NCBI GenBank assembly: GCA_039566865.1
Contig: CM076959.1
Location: 6,121,501-6,185,500, forward strand
Reading direction: 5' to 3'
DNA length: 64,000 nt
DNA from: Aurelia coerulea
Lineage: Eukaryota > Cnidaria > Scyphozoa > Semaeostomeae > Ulmaridae
Below are positions 10,602 through 23,465 of the stretch, piece after piece. The notes under the pieces were generated by a model that had not been told where the DNA came from, searched no databases, and saw nothing but the letters and a program-made list of their open reading frames with translations. The translations under genes were made by a program, and so were the position numbers. Within the stretch, counting starts at the first letter, position 1. Every line of letters starts with the position of its first letter.

Positions 10602-12022
10602 CTGAAAACAGGGTTTTACCAATCAATGGCCCTGGCCCTATGGCCCTATGGCCCAATTGCACTATGGCCCTTTGGCACTATGGCACTATGGTCTTGTATC
10701 TTTTATTACGAATACCCTAAGTGTGAGTTTGACAGTGTATTCAACTAGAATTTGTATAAATATTGCTTGAAATGATGCCCAAACTGAGATGCACAAAGTT
10801 CTCGTTCGCCGAGCAAGAATTCCCCAAAGTGATGTGGGGAATTCCCCTTGAAATCATCAAATTTGAAAGGACTGTACGAAGCTTTCACACACATCTTCCA
10901 AAGCAACAAACAATTATTGTTTGGCGATTGTACTGGTATTTACCCGGTCTTTACAAGTTAACAGGCAATACAATACAATAATATAATACAACGCAGCACA
11001 TTTTGGCTCTGGCACATTTTGCCCCACTCCTCAAAGTGTTTTTTGCGGTTTTAGCATGACAGGCTGTAAATCTGTTACATGCAATATCTATAGTAATGCC
11101 CCAGTAATGCACACATCTTTTTTTATAAGAAACTAAGAATAGGAGCCACTGCTGAAAGTTCTGAAAATTAAGACATGATATTAGCTCCGTTGCAATGCGT
11201 TGAAAAATCCACGTTTTTTTTATAAGAAACTTGGATCAGCACTTAGTACTAAAAGTTTCTTAATTTCGCATGAAAATTTCGGTGTTTTAGTAATAAAAGT
11301 TTCTTAATCAGTTTCTTATTTTTGGGCCTAAAATTGCGGTATTGTTCGAAGTTGAGCCTTCTTCTCGAGAAAGGGCTTCCATTTTGCATTGACATTGTCA
11401 TCAAGAAGAAGCCATGCACATCAAGGCAAAAATTTACCAATTTTGCAGTTAAAAGTCAAGAAAAGACGAATGTACCTTTGTTAGAAAGACATAATAATTT
11501 GTTAGAAAGACAGAATAAGAGAGACACAAAGAAATAAAGTTTTAGAGTTTCTTAACTGTTCTTGAGCGTAGTACTAGAGTTTCTTAATTTTTTGGTCATC
11601 GTAGTACTAGTTTCTTATAAACCAGTTTCTTATAAAAAAAAAACGTGTAGTGGAGATTTGTCGGACCCCTTCCTCTACTTTATCTCACAACAGAAGCGAG
11701 ATAAGAAATACATTATTGACAACAATGCTGCGCCCTTTGCCGTGTTTCCCATAGCAACAAATAAGCAAAGAAAGTTACAGCTGGTGATTCCCTGCATTAG
11801 TACTTTGGGGGAATTTTCGCTCGGTGAACGAGAACTTTGTGCATCTCAGTTTGCGCATCATTTGAAGCAATATTTATACGAATTCTGGTCGAATACACTG
11901 TCAGACTCATACTTAGGGTATACGTAATAAAAGATTCAAGACCATAGTGCCATAGTGCCATAGGGCCATAGTGCCATTGGGCCATAGGGCCAGGGCCATT
12001 GATTGGTAAAACCCCTGAAAAC
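10602..12022. mobile_element. 1.4 kb inverted-repeat element with 8 bp target duplication
   Basis: The element (10610-12014) is flanked by CTGAAAAC at 10602-10609 and 12015-12022. The arms (about 240 bp each) start (A)GGGTTTTACCAATCAATGG, then a short tandem array of GGCCCTATGGCCC-like units, then shared sequence to about 10850 and from about 11778. An 8 bp duplication fits hAT-type insertion. No transposase is encoded, and another MITE is nested inside. Removing the element and one target copy joins two halves of a non-LTR reading frame, which confirms the borders. Confidence 0.85.
11210..11648. repeat. Nested MITE with ACACGT-T(n)-ATAAGAAACT ends
   Basis: Left end CCACGTTTTTTTTATAAGAA, right end its complement ending in AAAACGTGT. 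Internal AAGAAACT and AGTTTCTTA motifs recur in both orientations. The same ends bound copies at about 32440-32836 and 59744-60440, with partial copies near 22750, 42600, 56890 and 63180. Confidence 0.7.
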
Positions 12023-12700
12023 GGCACTAGTTTGATTTGGTATTGTCAGGTCATTTGTTTCTATAGCCTCATAAATATCGTCAATTCCTTTTTGTATTTT
12101 CTCTATCTTTTTCACGAAAAATTCACCAAAGTCATTTGCTAACAAATATTGATCACGACAATCTGGCAGTGAACCAGCTTTCTTATCTCCTGTTAGGGAT
12201 GAAACAACCTGGAATAGCTTCTTTTGATCACCACCGCATTCAGATACTAGATTTGACAAATATTTACATCTATCTGCTCCAATTGTGTTAGAAAACGTAA
12301 TTCTAGATTGTTTATAGACTTTGTGATCGAATTCTGTCCTTGATTTAATCCATTTCCTTTCAAGCTTTCTCCTTTGTCTTTTCAATTTTGCCAGATTATT
12401 ACTGTACCAAGGTTGTTTTGGCCTAACAGTTATACGTTTCCTCTGCTCAGGAGCGTGCTTATCTATCAGTTTAATCAAGGTTGCATTATAGCATGATACA
12501 AGTTCATCCAAATCCATCCGACTACACAGCTCAGATACCTCAATGTCATTTTTAAAAGCATCAACATTTATTGATTTAAATTTTCTAAAAACAATGTCCT
12601 TGACTTCCAGCTCAGGTTTCGTAACATCTATTGTACAGTTCACAAATGAATGATCTGAAATATAAAAGTCTGCCATCGGTCTGCCATTTGTTTCTGACAG
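12015..12700 (-). pseudogene. CR1-like non-LTR retrotransposon fragment (endonuclease end to RT linker)
   Basis: The frame opens with SDHSFVNCTIDV, the C-terminal SDH motif of APE-type endonucleases, followed by the long basic linker (KQPWYSNNLAKLKRQRRK) typical before the reverse transcriptase domain of CR1/L2-type elements. It is cut by the inverted-repeat element and resumes at 10601. No catalytic RT motifs remain. The upstream edge meets an unrelated ORF near 12700. Confidence 0.65.
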
Positions 12701-13313
12701 CATCATTGATGTCTTGATTTTCGCATTCAGCCAATAATGTCTTCAAGTCATTTATGGCATTGGGATTTATCCATTTTACCACACCTTCTATTTCCGAATT
12801 GTGACTCTCGTCTAGTTCAACATCAAATTCCTGTAACTTTCTTCGTTCATTCTCAACTTTTTGCTCCCCATGAATTCCATGAATTTGCAAGGATTCATCA
12901 CTGCTTGCTTTTCAGTGTCAATTTTGAAATTGCAAAGTTTGAGGACGCCTTCAAACGACTTTGCATATGAGACCCAGTTGACTCTTGCTCATTTCTAACT
13001 TTCATTCTCCTTACATATCTGTAGAAATCCTTGCATTCTCCACAAGTTGCCTCATTTTCTCTCTGCCCTTTACTTATATATTTACCTGCATTAAACCAGC
13101 GTAAAAATTTCTTATTTGTTATCCTTTGGAATGGGTATTCCATTTCCTCTTTGTTCTTCAGCTCTACATGAACATTTCTTGATATTTCTTCGAATTCAGA
13201 ATAGCGTAATCCAACACAGCAAAAGTAGTGCGGTTTACATAAATCCATCAAATTTTTTATGGCTTCATCATCGACCAGATTATTCTCTCCTAAAAGTTGA
13301 ATTGAGCAGTAGG
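12700..13313 (-). pseudogene. Unrecognised ORF fragments, probably from a transposon
   Basis: Two minus-strand frames (about 13313-12898 and 12890-12690) carry a CGECKDFYRYVRR block, a basic patch with SRLKASSNF, and an acidic stretch. The CxxC with following basic residues resembles N-terminal regions of transposon proteins of aquatic animals, but I cannot name the family. A retroelement tail joins its upstream side at 13314 and the non-LTR fragment its downstream side, so it is a remnant. Confidence 0.4.
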
Positions 13314-14160
13314 GCTTCAGTTTCAGTTTCAGTTTCAGTTTCATATATTTTAAATTCCACTTCATACAATGTTTTGAAATAACTAAACAGTCAAATAACT
13401 AAACTACAAGAATATAAGATACAGAAAATTGATACATCAGTAAGCAAAATTAAAAAACTATATATTCAACAAAACAAAGAGAAAAGATAAATTGTATGGA
13501 GGGAATTACTTAAAGGAGGAGCTCTCTCAGTAGTCAGACTAATCGAGGAGAGAGCACCCCCTGTTTTAATAGAATTTCATTTACATTTGATGGAGATTAT
13601 ATACTTTCAGCGAGATTAAATGACTAGGGCGGATGGTGACCTTCTTGTGCCTACTATTCAAAGATCAATTTTGATAATTATTTTCAAAGAGGAAAGCTTT
13701 GAGTTTACAACGAAAACTAATAGCAGAGGGTGATTTTTTTATATCCATGGGAATGTCATTCCAGCACTTAGCTCCAAAGTAACGAACTGATCGAAGACCA
13801 TATTGAGCAGTATTTTTCTGAGTTAGAAAAATATCGTTTTTAGAGGCTTGCCGTGTACCATGTTGATGAACAGATTGAACTAAATCAAAAAAAGAATGAA
13901 AACAAGAAGGAGAGATCTTATTTACACAATCGTATACGAAAGAAAGCAGTTTCACTTGAAATAGATCACGCAGCTTTAAAATCTTTAAATCAGAAAAGAG
14001 AGGTGTAGTGGGAGAAGTAAAGTGTTCAAACACAATAGCCCTTATGACCCTTTTCTGCAACAAAAATATTGGATTGATATGAGTTTCATGGGTAAGACCC
14101 CAAACTAAAATGCCATATTGTAGAAACGGTGAAAATAAAGAGTTATAAGGGCTTGTGCAA
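13314..14160 (-). pseudogene. 5'-truncated non-LTR retrotransposon 3' end with (CTGAAA)n tail
   Basis: The ORF ending at 13665 contains FSPFLQYGILVWG followed by the basic LLQKRVIRAI block and the terminal RSVRYFGAKCWNDIP region, the usual C-terminus of CR1/Rex-like reverse transcriptases. About 320 bases of 3' UTR follow, ending in four to five CTGAAA units (plus strand TTTCAG at 13314-13343), a typical 3' microsatellite tail. The 5' end is truncated near 14160. Confidence 0.75.
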
Positions 14161-14462
14161 GACCTGAAAAGTTGCAGTACCATTCTCATCAATCACAGCT
14201 CTAGCTGAATGCAGTGGTCCTCCATTGCTCACATCAAATATGATGTCTGCAAATCTTCATTTCAGTTCCAAAAATATCTTCCCGCTCTCGAGTTGTTCTT
14301 CCCGCAGCACAAGGTTATTGGTTGTTCCTTTCAGAAAACATTTTCAGACGTGGATTCAATGGGTTCTTCCCTTTGCTGACTCTTTTTCCTCAATTTTTCT
14401 CTCAATCTCTCTTTCAAACTGCTAGCTATTCCACTTCCCAAATGTTGGACAAGATCGGCCAT
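14160..14462 (-). pseudogene. Possible gene start interrupted by a retroelement
   Basis: An ATG at 14462 in a good context (GCAATGGCC) opens MADLVQHLGSGIASSLKERL and on, a basic helical peptide that meets a stop after about 43 codons; a shifted frame (LREEQLESGKIFLELK) continues with another stop up to the retroelement border. I do not recognise it. It may be the 5' part of the ORF at 12700-13313. Confidence 0.3.
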
Positions 14463-14978
14463 TGCATTTGCATCAATAGCAACCCAGAAGGGTCACCTAA
14501 TTTGTGGGAGCTGACCCCCTTGATCTACTGAAGAGCAGCTAGCGCGGAGCCTGAAACGAGTCTCGCTATCTCGCTTTGATTGTTCAAAATATAGAATCAT
14601 GCGTGGTCAAATTGTCACTTTGCCTTGGTGGCGGCCATAGGAAATGTTGAAAATGGCCTGTGGAAAGCAGGCTTGAAAGCTGGCAACAACCATTGGATTA
14701 AAGCTGCAGCTCACGCCAATCGACATGCCTTGATGCGTACAATGATGGCCGTTTGAAGACAAATAGAGGTTGCGGTCAAGGAGAAACGGCCCTTCAAAGT
14801 GAAGGTAAATCAAGCATTTTGAGTTAGTCTATCTTAGTTCTCTTATTTTATTTTGTATGTACCCATTCACATAGAAACCGATGGTATTATTTGCTCTTTC
14901 TTTCATTTTTAGATTGGTATATAAAGAAATGGTTGAATGGGGAAGAAAGTTTCATGAAGATAGAGCAAATGGAGACAA

Positions 14979-15121
14979 ATGACTGTTACTTCTTTGAAGG
15001 CCATCCAAAAATATGAGATGGCGTTCAGCAGGTTTAAGGAGGGGGTGTACGAATTTAGCTGCCCATTGTGTGAAAGGTTCCACAGTGCATTACTTGTAAA
15101 CAAGTTGTACTTCGAAAGGCA
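14979..15121 (+). CDS. Possible exon with a CPLC motif
   Basis: An open frame from ATG at 14979 encodes an aromatic/basic peptide with FSCPLCERFH and reaches a donor (GGCA then GTAAGT). The cysteine pair and length recall zinc-binding N-termini of transposon proteins, but no partner exon was found. Between 14462 and 15782 I see nothing else supportable. Confidence 0.25.
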
Positions 15122-15782
15122 GTAAGTCAAATTTTGTCAAGCCACTAAAAATGCAACTGTTCGGTATTTAATTTGCAAAAAAGTCAGAGAAAAGGGTAAA
15201 ATTTACAACATTTTGTCAGAGATAAGGGGTACAAAATGAATTTCAGGGACAAGCATGGTGTCCATATGCATATAGAAGTGCTGGCGCCAGGGATTGACTA
15301 TTCTATATTGTTAATGAAGCCATGTTGCCTTCTTTTATAAAAATCGTACTCATTATTATATTTGTCATCTCTGACGTCACATAAGAATGTGCTCGTTAAA
15401 ATGAATAGGTCCCTGCTTTTGAAAATAATATGCTTCAGTTATTGTTTCATGGTGTCGTAAACACACCTCCAGCAATTAATGTCCAGCCACAGCCATGTGA
15501 AGCTTGCAAACGACCTCCTTTTAATCCATACCGTTAGAATCTAAAGGGCAGAGAGATCCGAAATCTAAGGGCAAATTCATATTGGGATGGAACTAGTTTT
15601 AGAGTGTCATAGTTGTTAATTTCTTCACGGGTACCTTTATACGTGTCCATTTTCATGAAACAGTGAGGTGACCAATGATATCTCAGCAGCAAAAGATAAC
15701 TTTGTGACAAAGTCAATGAGGAAAATGGAAAATAAAAGCCTAAAATACATCTAAACAAATAAAATCTAAAATACATATTTAC

Positions 15783-16159
15783 CTTTTGTTCTATGGTGTC
15801 ATTATCACTGTCTGTTAAGCTATCACATTCTTCACAAACTTCTGAATCCAAATATGTGTCTGATTCATCAGATTTATGATGGGACTCTGTTTGTGTCCCA
15901 TACAGTGCAACAATGGGTTCCGGTGAAAAAGGAGGAAGCCCATCAGCATGGGGATCAAAACAATTATGAAGCTGTACTATCATGGTACCAAGGAAAGAAA
16001 TGTGCGAGAGCAGCATACATCTCACACCATCAGATAGATCTTCAAATTTCACCTTTTCAAGAACTTCATATAGCTCATAACAATAGCAAACGGTATTTGC
16101 CATTTCACTCTTGACAGTGGCTTCTTCCTCAATAGCTCTATATTCCCGATTCTTCAGAT
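15783..16159 (-). CDS. Unrecognised exon bounded by splice sites
   Basis: Between an acceptor (CCGGTAG) at 16160 and a donor (AAG then GTAAAT) at 15782 runs a 125-codon open frame with a helical segment and an acidic, serine-rich end (SHHKSDESDTYLDSEVCEEC). The acceptor AG lies at the tip of a transposon terminus (CCGGGTGACCC at 16163), so the exon may be using, or be truncated by, an element end. Function unknown. Confidence 0.35.
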
Positions 16160-16980
16160 CTACCGGGTGACCCAAAAAAAAAGTGACCCCGCGCAATCTG
16201 CTACAGAAAATTAAGTAAGTAGGCGATTGAAATGCTTCAAACGTTGTACTGTAGTTAAAAGACTATCCTATGCTATGAGTATTTTCTGCAATTTTTTTGG
16301 CACGGTGAATTTCCAAAATTAAGGATTTCAAGGAAAACGGCATGCCTGAAATTCTCAAAAAGTCATCAAAAACAGGGGATCGATTTACAGCCGTTTTAAA
16401 TCTTCAAAACAACGAGGAGCGTGTTTCAGTTCAACCTGGGAATAGGCAACCCAGTTGGAAGTCTTCAGAGCAAGTTTATAGTCCCTAGGTACTTAAAGGC
16501 ATTCTCAGGTAAGATGAAACATGGTTCTCGTTGTTTTGAAGATCTCAAATGTCTTTAATTCGATGCCCTGTTTTCTTTTTTGGCACATTTCTGGCACATT
16601 TTCTCAAAGCTTTCTTGTTGCTGGCTCTGCCTGCTTGACTTAGGTAGCAACACTCTATTTCCTGATGCTGATTTTGGCGGTGGTTTTTAGGACAGGAAGT
16701 TCACAATGCAGAATATGTGAAATTTTTACAAGAAATTTATTTGTTGATGTTTTTGTGGCAATGTATAAACTATAAACTATATAAACAAATCTATAAACTC
16801 GTCTGCTTCATTTTACTTGCCTTTTTCGTATTCTTGAATGCGAGTGATTTCAGTACTGCTTTCGATTCATCTATGTATTGATATTTACGAAAGAATTATG
16901 AAAATCCAAATCGCACTTCAAAGCTGAAGTGTGTTCATTCCTCAAGGAACTGATTTATTTGCTATTCGAAAACCACCGTC

Positions 16981-19900
16981 ATGAACTTCAAACTAAAGAC
17001 TGTCCGTGAAAGCATCCCCTCTTTTTCCTTCAGTGAAGCGGTTTTAATTTTGGTTTCAGAAGATTTGGTGCAAGCGATATCATACGATCAGACCTCTTTT
17101 TTGCAGATACTGACATGGCTCAATTGGCAAACAACGACTAAATTGCTGCAATCACAAAAGTTTGTACCGGCCTTGGCTATAAAGAGTGAAGTGTTTGCCG
17201 ATGATTTCATGAACATCTCAAAAACAGTACGTTTATACATGATATGTAGTACACTTCTTTATTCTACAATGTTTCTTTGTCTTTCGTTTTCTCTTGAAGG
17301 ACATGAGGTTTTGCTCTGAAGCTTGTCAACATGATTTACTGCAGTTTATTTTGTTTTAGGAGCTGCAGAAAGAGCTAGACTCGAGAACAGACAAGGGATT
17401 CTCAAGGTCAATGTCATTCTGCAAAGAAGGGGATAATTGTAATTTGAATTCACAAAGGAAAAGAGTGAAGGATGCCACAGTTTCCCTAAAAGGTGAGGGT
17501 AAAGTTGCCTTTGAATGGTGGCATCCGCAGAGAGATTCAGCTGGAATGGAATCAGTTGAAGCCCAACCGAGCTAATAACAATGTTGGTTACTTCTCTTCA
17601 TGTAAAGACTGCCCAATGTCCAATCCAATATCCGTTCGCAAATATTTCGATTTGAAATACATTTTTTAACCAATGTCGACAGAGAACAACTGATGGGTAT
17701 ATTTGATTACAAATATACGGAAAAGACTATAATATGGATAATTTGCAACTGTCATGGTCTTTCTGCAAATTTTAATCATGGGTGGGGTGATGAACAAAAA
17801 AGTTTAACCGCTGAGGGGCTATCACTTTAGAAGTAGTTGGTGACGATGAAAGCGATGGCGATGACGCTTTATTGCACAGTAGGAAGAGCCTTTTCTGCAA
17901 AGGTAATGCATTTCATAGCATGCGTGCAGACTCAACGGCTACTATTTCACAGAAGACAGTAGCTAAATTCCAGTGTGTGAGCTCTCAAAATGCTAGCTCA
18001 AAATTGTGCACTAACATTGAAATGATCCTCCGGGGGTGAAGCTACCCACAACTGGGGTACGGGGACTTGTGGACCCCGGTTTTGGGTCATAAATTCCGAT
18101 CAGTCCCCAGTTTTGGGTCATAAATTTCTCACAATCCCCGGTTTTGGGTTATAAATTCATACCAACACCTTTTTTTCAGGAAGATCCTATCATCCTCAGT
18201 TTTGGGTAGGAATTCTACCACTCCTTACTTGTCGAACGCAAATTAAAGTTTAAGCTCATCTCTATAAGAGGTCTGATTAATTACTGATTCTTATTGCTTG
18301 ACAACTCACGCCAATTCATTTTTTGTTTTTACTAATAAAGCAGTTTTCAAAGTCTTTTGAAGTTCATAATATCACATGGTTTGACACTACTGGTGAAGTG
18401 GAGCATATATTCCCTGTTCTCTTTGATACAAAGTCTTTGCTTTAGTAACTTCTCCTGGAGCATTTCTGCTCTTGTTAATACACCACATTATATGCACTCT
18501 CCTTTAAATTAGTGACTGTTATCTGCCTGCTCTGTCTGATGCTTTGCCATCCATCGTTGTCGTTCTACCATGGCATGAAATCATATCAATGCTGGATGGG
18601 ATATGTGTTTGACACATACATACCCCAAAGGCCAAGCCAACAAGTCTCTACTGTGGTTCTCTGTGGTTTCAGGTTGATATCATTATTAATCCACACTATT
18701 TTCAAGTTCATTGAAATATTCAAGATTACTCCATCAAATAACATCAGATGAGATGAAATCGTCAGTAAGAGCCTTCTTTCGTTGCTTTCAGACAATCGCC
18801 TCAATCATTTGTGACAAATTCTGAAAATTTTTGCTCGGTCATTTTCGAATAACCTCGCTTTCGCCCTAAAGGGCGCGAAACTAAACTTGTTGTTGTTGTT
18901 GTTATGTTGTTGTAAATTTTGAAAACTTGAAAACTGGAGAGATGGCAAAATTACAAAAGGCGAAAGATAGCAATGCCACACACCAGGGAGGGTATGTCTC
19001 CGCTTTCATTGTATTATAAGTTCAAATTATGCCATAACTGAACAGGATTTTTGCTGTTACACTCGCACTAAAGGGGAAGTATGTAAATTATTAGGCCTCC
19101 TCTATAGGCCTTGGGCGTTACCTCAACCTCAGATTTCTTTGGCTGCCAGATCTTGCCTCATTATTGATTAAGCAAACAGAGAGGCGAGAGCTCAATAATT
19201 GTTGTCAAAACAGTATAACAGATGGTTATTATCTTGATCAGCAAGTCTTGATCAGCAAGCATGGTGAATCCCTCTCCATCTCATCAAGCTTATTCATGAA
19301 AGGCACACTACTGATGACGATTTCTTGTGCAGTTTTTGTACACACATGGAATAATCTTGCAGGTTGCTTGTGTTTGTTGTGATATTTAGACATTTAGATA
19401 TGCAGTAAAGCACTAAAGTAAATATTAATCAAGCAAATAGAAAAAACGAATACAGCATAGTGTTGACCAAAGTGGCCCACTGTCACTGATTAAGCTCTGC
19501 ATTTGCTCATAATTATATTATTGTATATGGATTGGGATATACCTGTTGACCCAAGAATTTGCTGTTTTGTTCTATGTACCGGGTGTCCCAAAAAAAAACG
19601 CAACGGATTTGATCGGGACTAGCGACAAGAATTTCAGTCCAATCAATCAATAATGATTCTTTTTATAATCCTCGATAGCTAACTTGAAGATAGATACCTT
19701 GTTTGTTGATATTGGTGAATGGAGAATGGGAATATTAATCTTCAAAGTTGAAATTTGCCTGAACCTCCAAACCAGAGCTTTTGGGTTTTGGCCTAAACTG
19801 CAAACGCGCTATTCTGGGGAATCTCCTGAATTATCGTCTAATAAGAGAATAAAGCCTCATGCTGAGGAAAATATTTGAATAGAAATTCAATCAAATTCAT

Positions 19901-22900
19901 CAATTTTGTCCTGAAAAGAAATCTTTTTTTATGCTTCAAAAGTTTCGAAAAGTTAACATTGCATCTGTCTCATAAAAGAAAGTAATACGCGAAATAGTTT
20001 GCTTGGGTGTGAAAAATGAATTAGTTCTTGCAATCTTCATGACTTTAATGAAATGCGTTTTGTTTAATCTTTCTTCGAATTATTACGAAACAAGAAATCA
20101 AATATACCCAAGGGAAAATTATCCATGGATATGATCCTTAAAATTGCTCATTCGTGCTTGGCTCTTTTGCAGGTGCACTATGATTGAACAAGTATCTTAC
20201 TTTGTGAATTTTCCCTTCGACATTGTTATGTTTGTCAATTTTTAGCTTTCAAATTTCAATTGAAATGTGTGCCTAAACATGTGTGCCTTAGCATGCTCAC
20301 AATACTACACTATGCAATGACTGAGGCGATTCCTGTATGTATGTATTTTTTAGAATTTGGCCTTGCTATGAATTAAAATTTGATGTAACATGAATTTAGG
20401 AAAAAATAATCAGTTTAATTACAAGTGTACCATATAATATAAAAGTTAAAACTTGAACCTAAAAATACCCCCAATTGAAAATGGCAGGGATAAGCATTAA
20501 ATGATCAGTGCAACCTTGTTTCCATAATGGTCCCTCAAAATGGTCCATAATAGTTTGGCTCCAGCGCATTACTTTTTGTACAGAACACATTTGTAGAGCT
20601 TCTACACAGTTTGAATCTGTTTGAATCAGGAAGAAAGGTTTTTTCATGTGAAATATGTTGCATGTGTGGGATTACAGGAATTCCACAATTTTTGTTATTT
20701 CATCATAAAAGTTACCCCAGTTTTGGGTGGTCTTTTCAAAATATTCTCCCCGGTTTTGGGTACTCTTGCCTAGATGACCTACTCAAGTCCCCGTCCCCGT
20801 ATGAAAATTGGTTATTGATTTACGGCACATCAAAGTCAACAAAGTGATTGTTTCAAAAAGTACTTTCTGTGTTCTCCAAAAGTACCCACATAAAGTAAAC
20901 ACTGCAAAGAAGGGTATTGTAATTTTCATACAGTTTTTGTACAGTTTTAATTGGAATAGTATTGTCCATCGACAGTACAATAAAGTGAGCCATTTGAATT
21001 GAAAAATTGCAAATACAACGCTACTAAATTCTGTGAAATCTTGCGTGATTTTGATATCCTTTAAGAGCGAAGAAAGTGCTGTTTTTGAAGCAACCACCTA
21101 CTTAGCCTTTCCTGCAGGGGCATTATTGATAACATGCATAGATGCAGATGTAAATCAGCAACCACTTCTCAGATTTGTTAAAATAAGGTGGCTGAAACAA
21201 TTTGGAGCCTATTCTATATAACTGTATCAAGAACAGAACATGCAGAACAACGAAGGTGACACAACAGGAGCAGCCATACAAATTGAGCTCTCTGTGCATT
21301 GTTCCCTACCGTTTACAGGTGAAACATCTTACCAATAAGTACAAGCTTAATGTGAAACGAATCATTTATAAATATTTTTTCAATCGGCATTTTAGGCATG
21401 AATGAAGGTCCACAACCAGAGGTCATCAAACAAACTCTGTTTATTAAGCCAAACGAGGAGCAACTGAATGCAATGGATAATTTGTATGAGCAGATGGTAC
21501 AGCGAGTAAAGGGTAAGTAAAAGTTTCTGAAAGAAGACTTATCTTTTGTATATGGCTAAGATCTTTTCAAATTTCTTTCGAGTTTCTTGGCGAAGCTCGT
21601 CCTTAAGATCAATTTTAACTTAAAACTCCGAATTGCCTTAAAACCAATCTTGTCCATAAAGCATTATCAAAATTTGAACTTCAGCAACGATTTTGGATTT
21701 TGTCGTTTTGGAGAATTCTCTGGGACCAGAGATTGTGTAAGTGAAAGATAGGATATGGAAAAATATTCTGTATATGGTACGGTATATCTGGTCTACTCTT
21801 ACTAAACTCTGAGCTGTAAGCCTGACAACAGCTGACGTATTTCTTAATTCTTCAGGTGAAGAACAAAATGACAATGGAGACGAAGGCGCAGGTACAAGTG
21901 CAGGTGCAAGAGCATTACATGTAAGTAATGTATCTTCTTAATAATAATAATGATCTTGATAATGCACCTAACTGTGTTCACTGTTTTATAATACTCCTTG
22001 TCAACTACCTATTAGTTACTGAAGCACATTAGTTAAGTTCAATGTCTTGTCATCAGTCAATTGGTGTCTTGTAAATCTACATTGGTTTAATATTGGTTAC
22101 ATTTGATCTCGTAGAAGATGATATCACCTGAGACAAAGGCTCAATATGACAGCCTAACACCAAAAAGAAGGAAAAGCTTCAACCAAGTATGTTACATGTG
22201 CTTTCATCCCTAGTTTCTCACCGTGTAGATATTGTGGCGATACGACAATCGTACTACTATTGCCAACACATTTGACTTTAAAATAGAGGAGCAAGATTGT
22301 GGATCAGCCTGTCGATGTAGTCTATTTAGGAGAGAATAAGAATCCCATTTAAACTGTTTAAATTGATTTTAAATAGCTGTATTCATATACCGTATATCTT
22401 AAAGCATGGACAAGTTTCTTTGAATTGTTCCTAAACGGAATCTTGTACAGTGGATATGAATCCATATGAATCAGCAAATTTTGGAAATATGCTTTTGTAC
22501 ACGAGATTTGTTTCAACAGGGTTATGAATACGCGATGAAAAAGATGAGGCAAGGAGAGCAAGGTGAGGATAATGTGTCGGAAGAGGAGGTGGATTATGCT
22601 GGCACAGAGCAGGGGCCCAACTCTAGAAGAAATCTCTTCCCTAGTGGTACAGTTGGAGTGTTGCCATGTGGTATGTTGGTTTGACATATTTTATCAACAA
22701 TGTGTTTTAAATAGCATTTACAGTCTATAAGAACATGATATCCATTCAGCTTTTTTAGAAACCACTAATAAGAAACTGTAGGCTCGAGTGTCTGCAAGCT
22801 AAGAAACCATGATACCGGATTAAAAAAAACTGAGACCCCTTTGCTTTTAGCTTAATTCGCAAGGATGTTTTGACACTGATCAATGCAGTGTTGATGAAAA

Positions 22901-23321
22901 TTTGAAATTGTTTTCAGTTCGATTTCCATCAAAACTTGTACTAGGTATTTTGAAAGCCCTTGTCAACAAACAATTAGAATTACACTTTCAAAGAAACCAG
23001 CTAGAAACGTTTGGTAGCAAACATGTCCTACAATTTAAAAAACCAGCCACACAAGCTGCCAACCAAAGTTCCCGTAAAGTTATCTGGAAGACTGAAATTT
23101 GGGATGCGGCAGTGTGTGTTGTGGGAATTAGAAAAGATACCAAACGGGTGAATTATGCATTATGGAGCTGCACATCCCCATGTTCATACTTTTTGCAAAT
23201 GCATCAAAAAGATTTTCATTCAGGTAGGCTACTTCAGATCTACCAGCTATAAGGCTTAATCAATTTCTAATGAAATTACAGTACATATGCTTTTTTTGCA
23301 GAAAGCTACCAGACTTATACT
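16981..23321 (+). CDS. Unrecognised multi-exon gene
   Basis: Eight exons join in phase: 16981-17226, 17360-17492, 17831-17902, 21396-21512, 21856-21920, 22115-22186, 22520-22670 and 22918-23223; a 20 bp exon at 23302-23321 may follow. The start is an ATG at 16981. The predicted protein has a hydrophobic/aromatic N-terminal part, an acidic stretch (VVGDDESDGDDA), a helical block (NEEQLNAMDNLYEQM), a glycine/acidic spacer, a basic LTPKRRKSFNQGYEYA helix, and a C-terminal region with KTEIWDAAVCVVGIRK. No internal stop interrupts the joined frame, which argues for a real or recently real gene. I do not recognise the family; a transposon-borne protein is possible. The end is uncertain. Intron 3 (17903-21395) is filled with repeats. 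Confidence 0.55.
18040..18230. repeat. Tandem CCCCGGTTTTGGGT units
   Basis: Three to four degenerate units of about 35 bp share CCCC(A/G)GTTTTGGGTCATAA. Related units recur at about 20705-20805 (CCCCAGTTTTGGGT, CCCCGGTTTTGGGT), perhaps the two ends of one inserted element in intron 3 of the surrounding gene. A TTG microsatellite lies near 18881-18913. I see no ORF of note between. Confidence 0.55.
19577..19610 (+). repeat. Single mariner-type terminus
   Basis: TACCGGGTGTCCC followed by an A-run matches the terminal motif shared by several elements in this window. I could not find its opposite end, so it may be a solo or decayed copy. Confidence 0.4.
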
Positions 23322-23424
23322 GTAAGTATAACATGAACATGGCGATGGATGCCGGACCAAAACGCAGCGAACCAAAGGCGAAGCTCGTTATCAGACGTCA
23401 AACAAAGAGCATCACAACGTCAGC

Positions 23425-23465
23425 AACAAACAACAGCAACAACAACAGCAACAACTACTACTACA
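23425..23465 (+). repeat. CAA/CAG-type microsatellite
   Basis: Runs of ACA and AGC triplets (ACAACAGCAACAACAACAGC) with an adjoining CTA run. It lies between the multi-exon gene and the transposase fragment. Confidence 0.7.
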
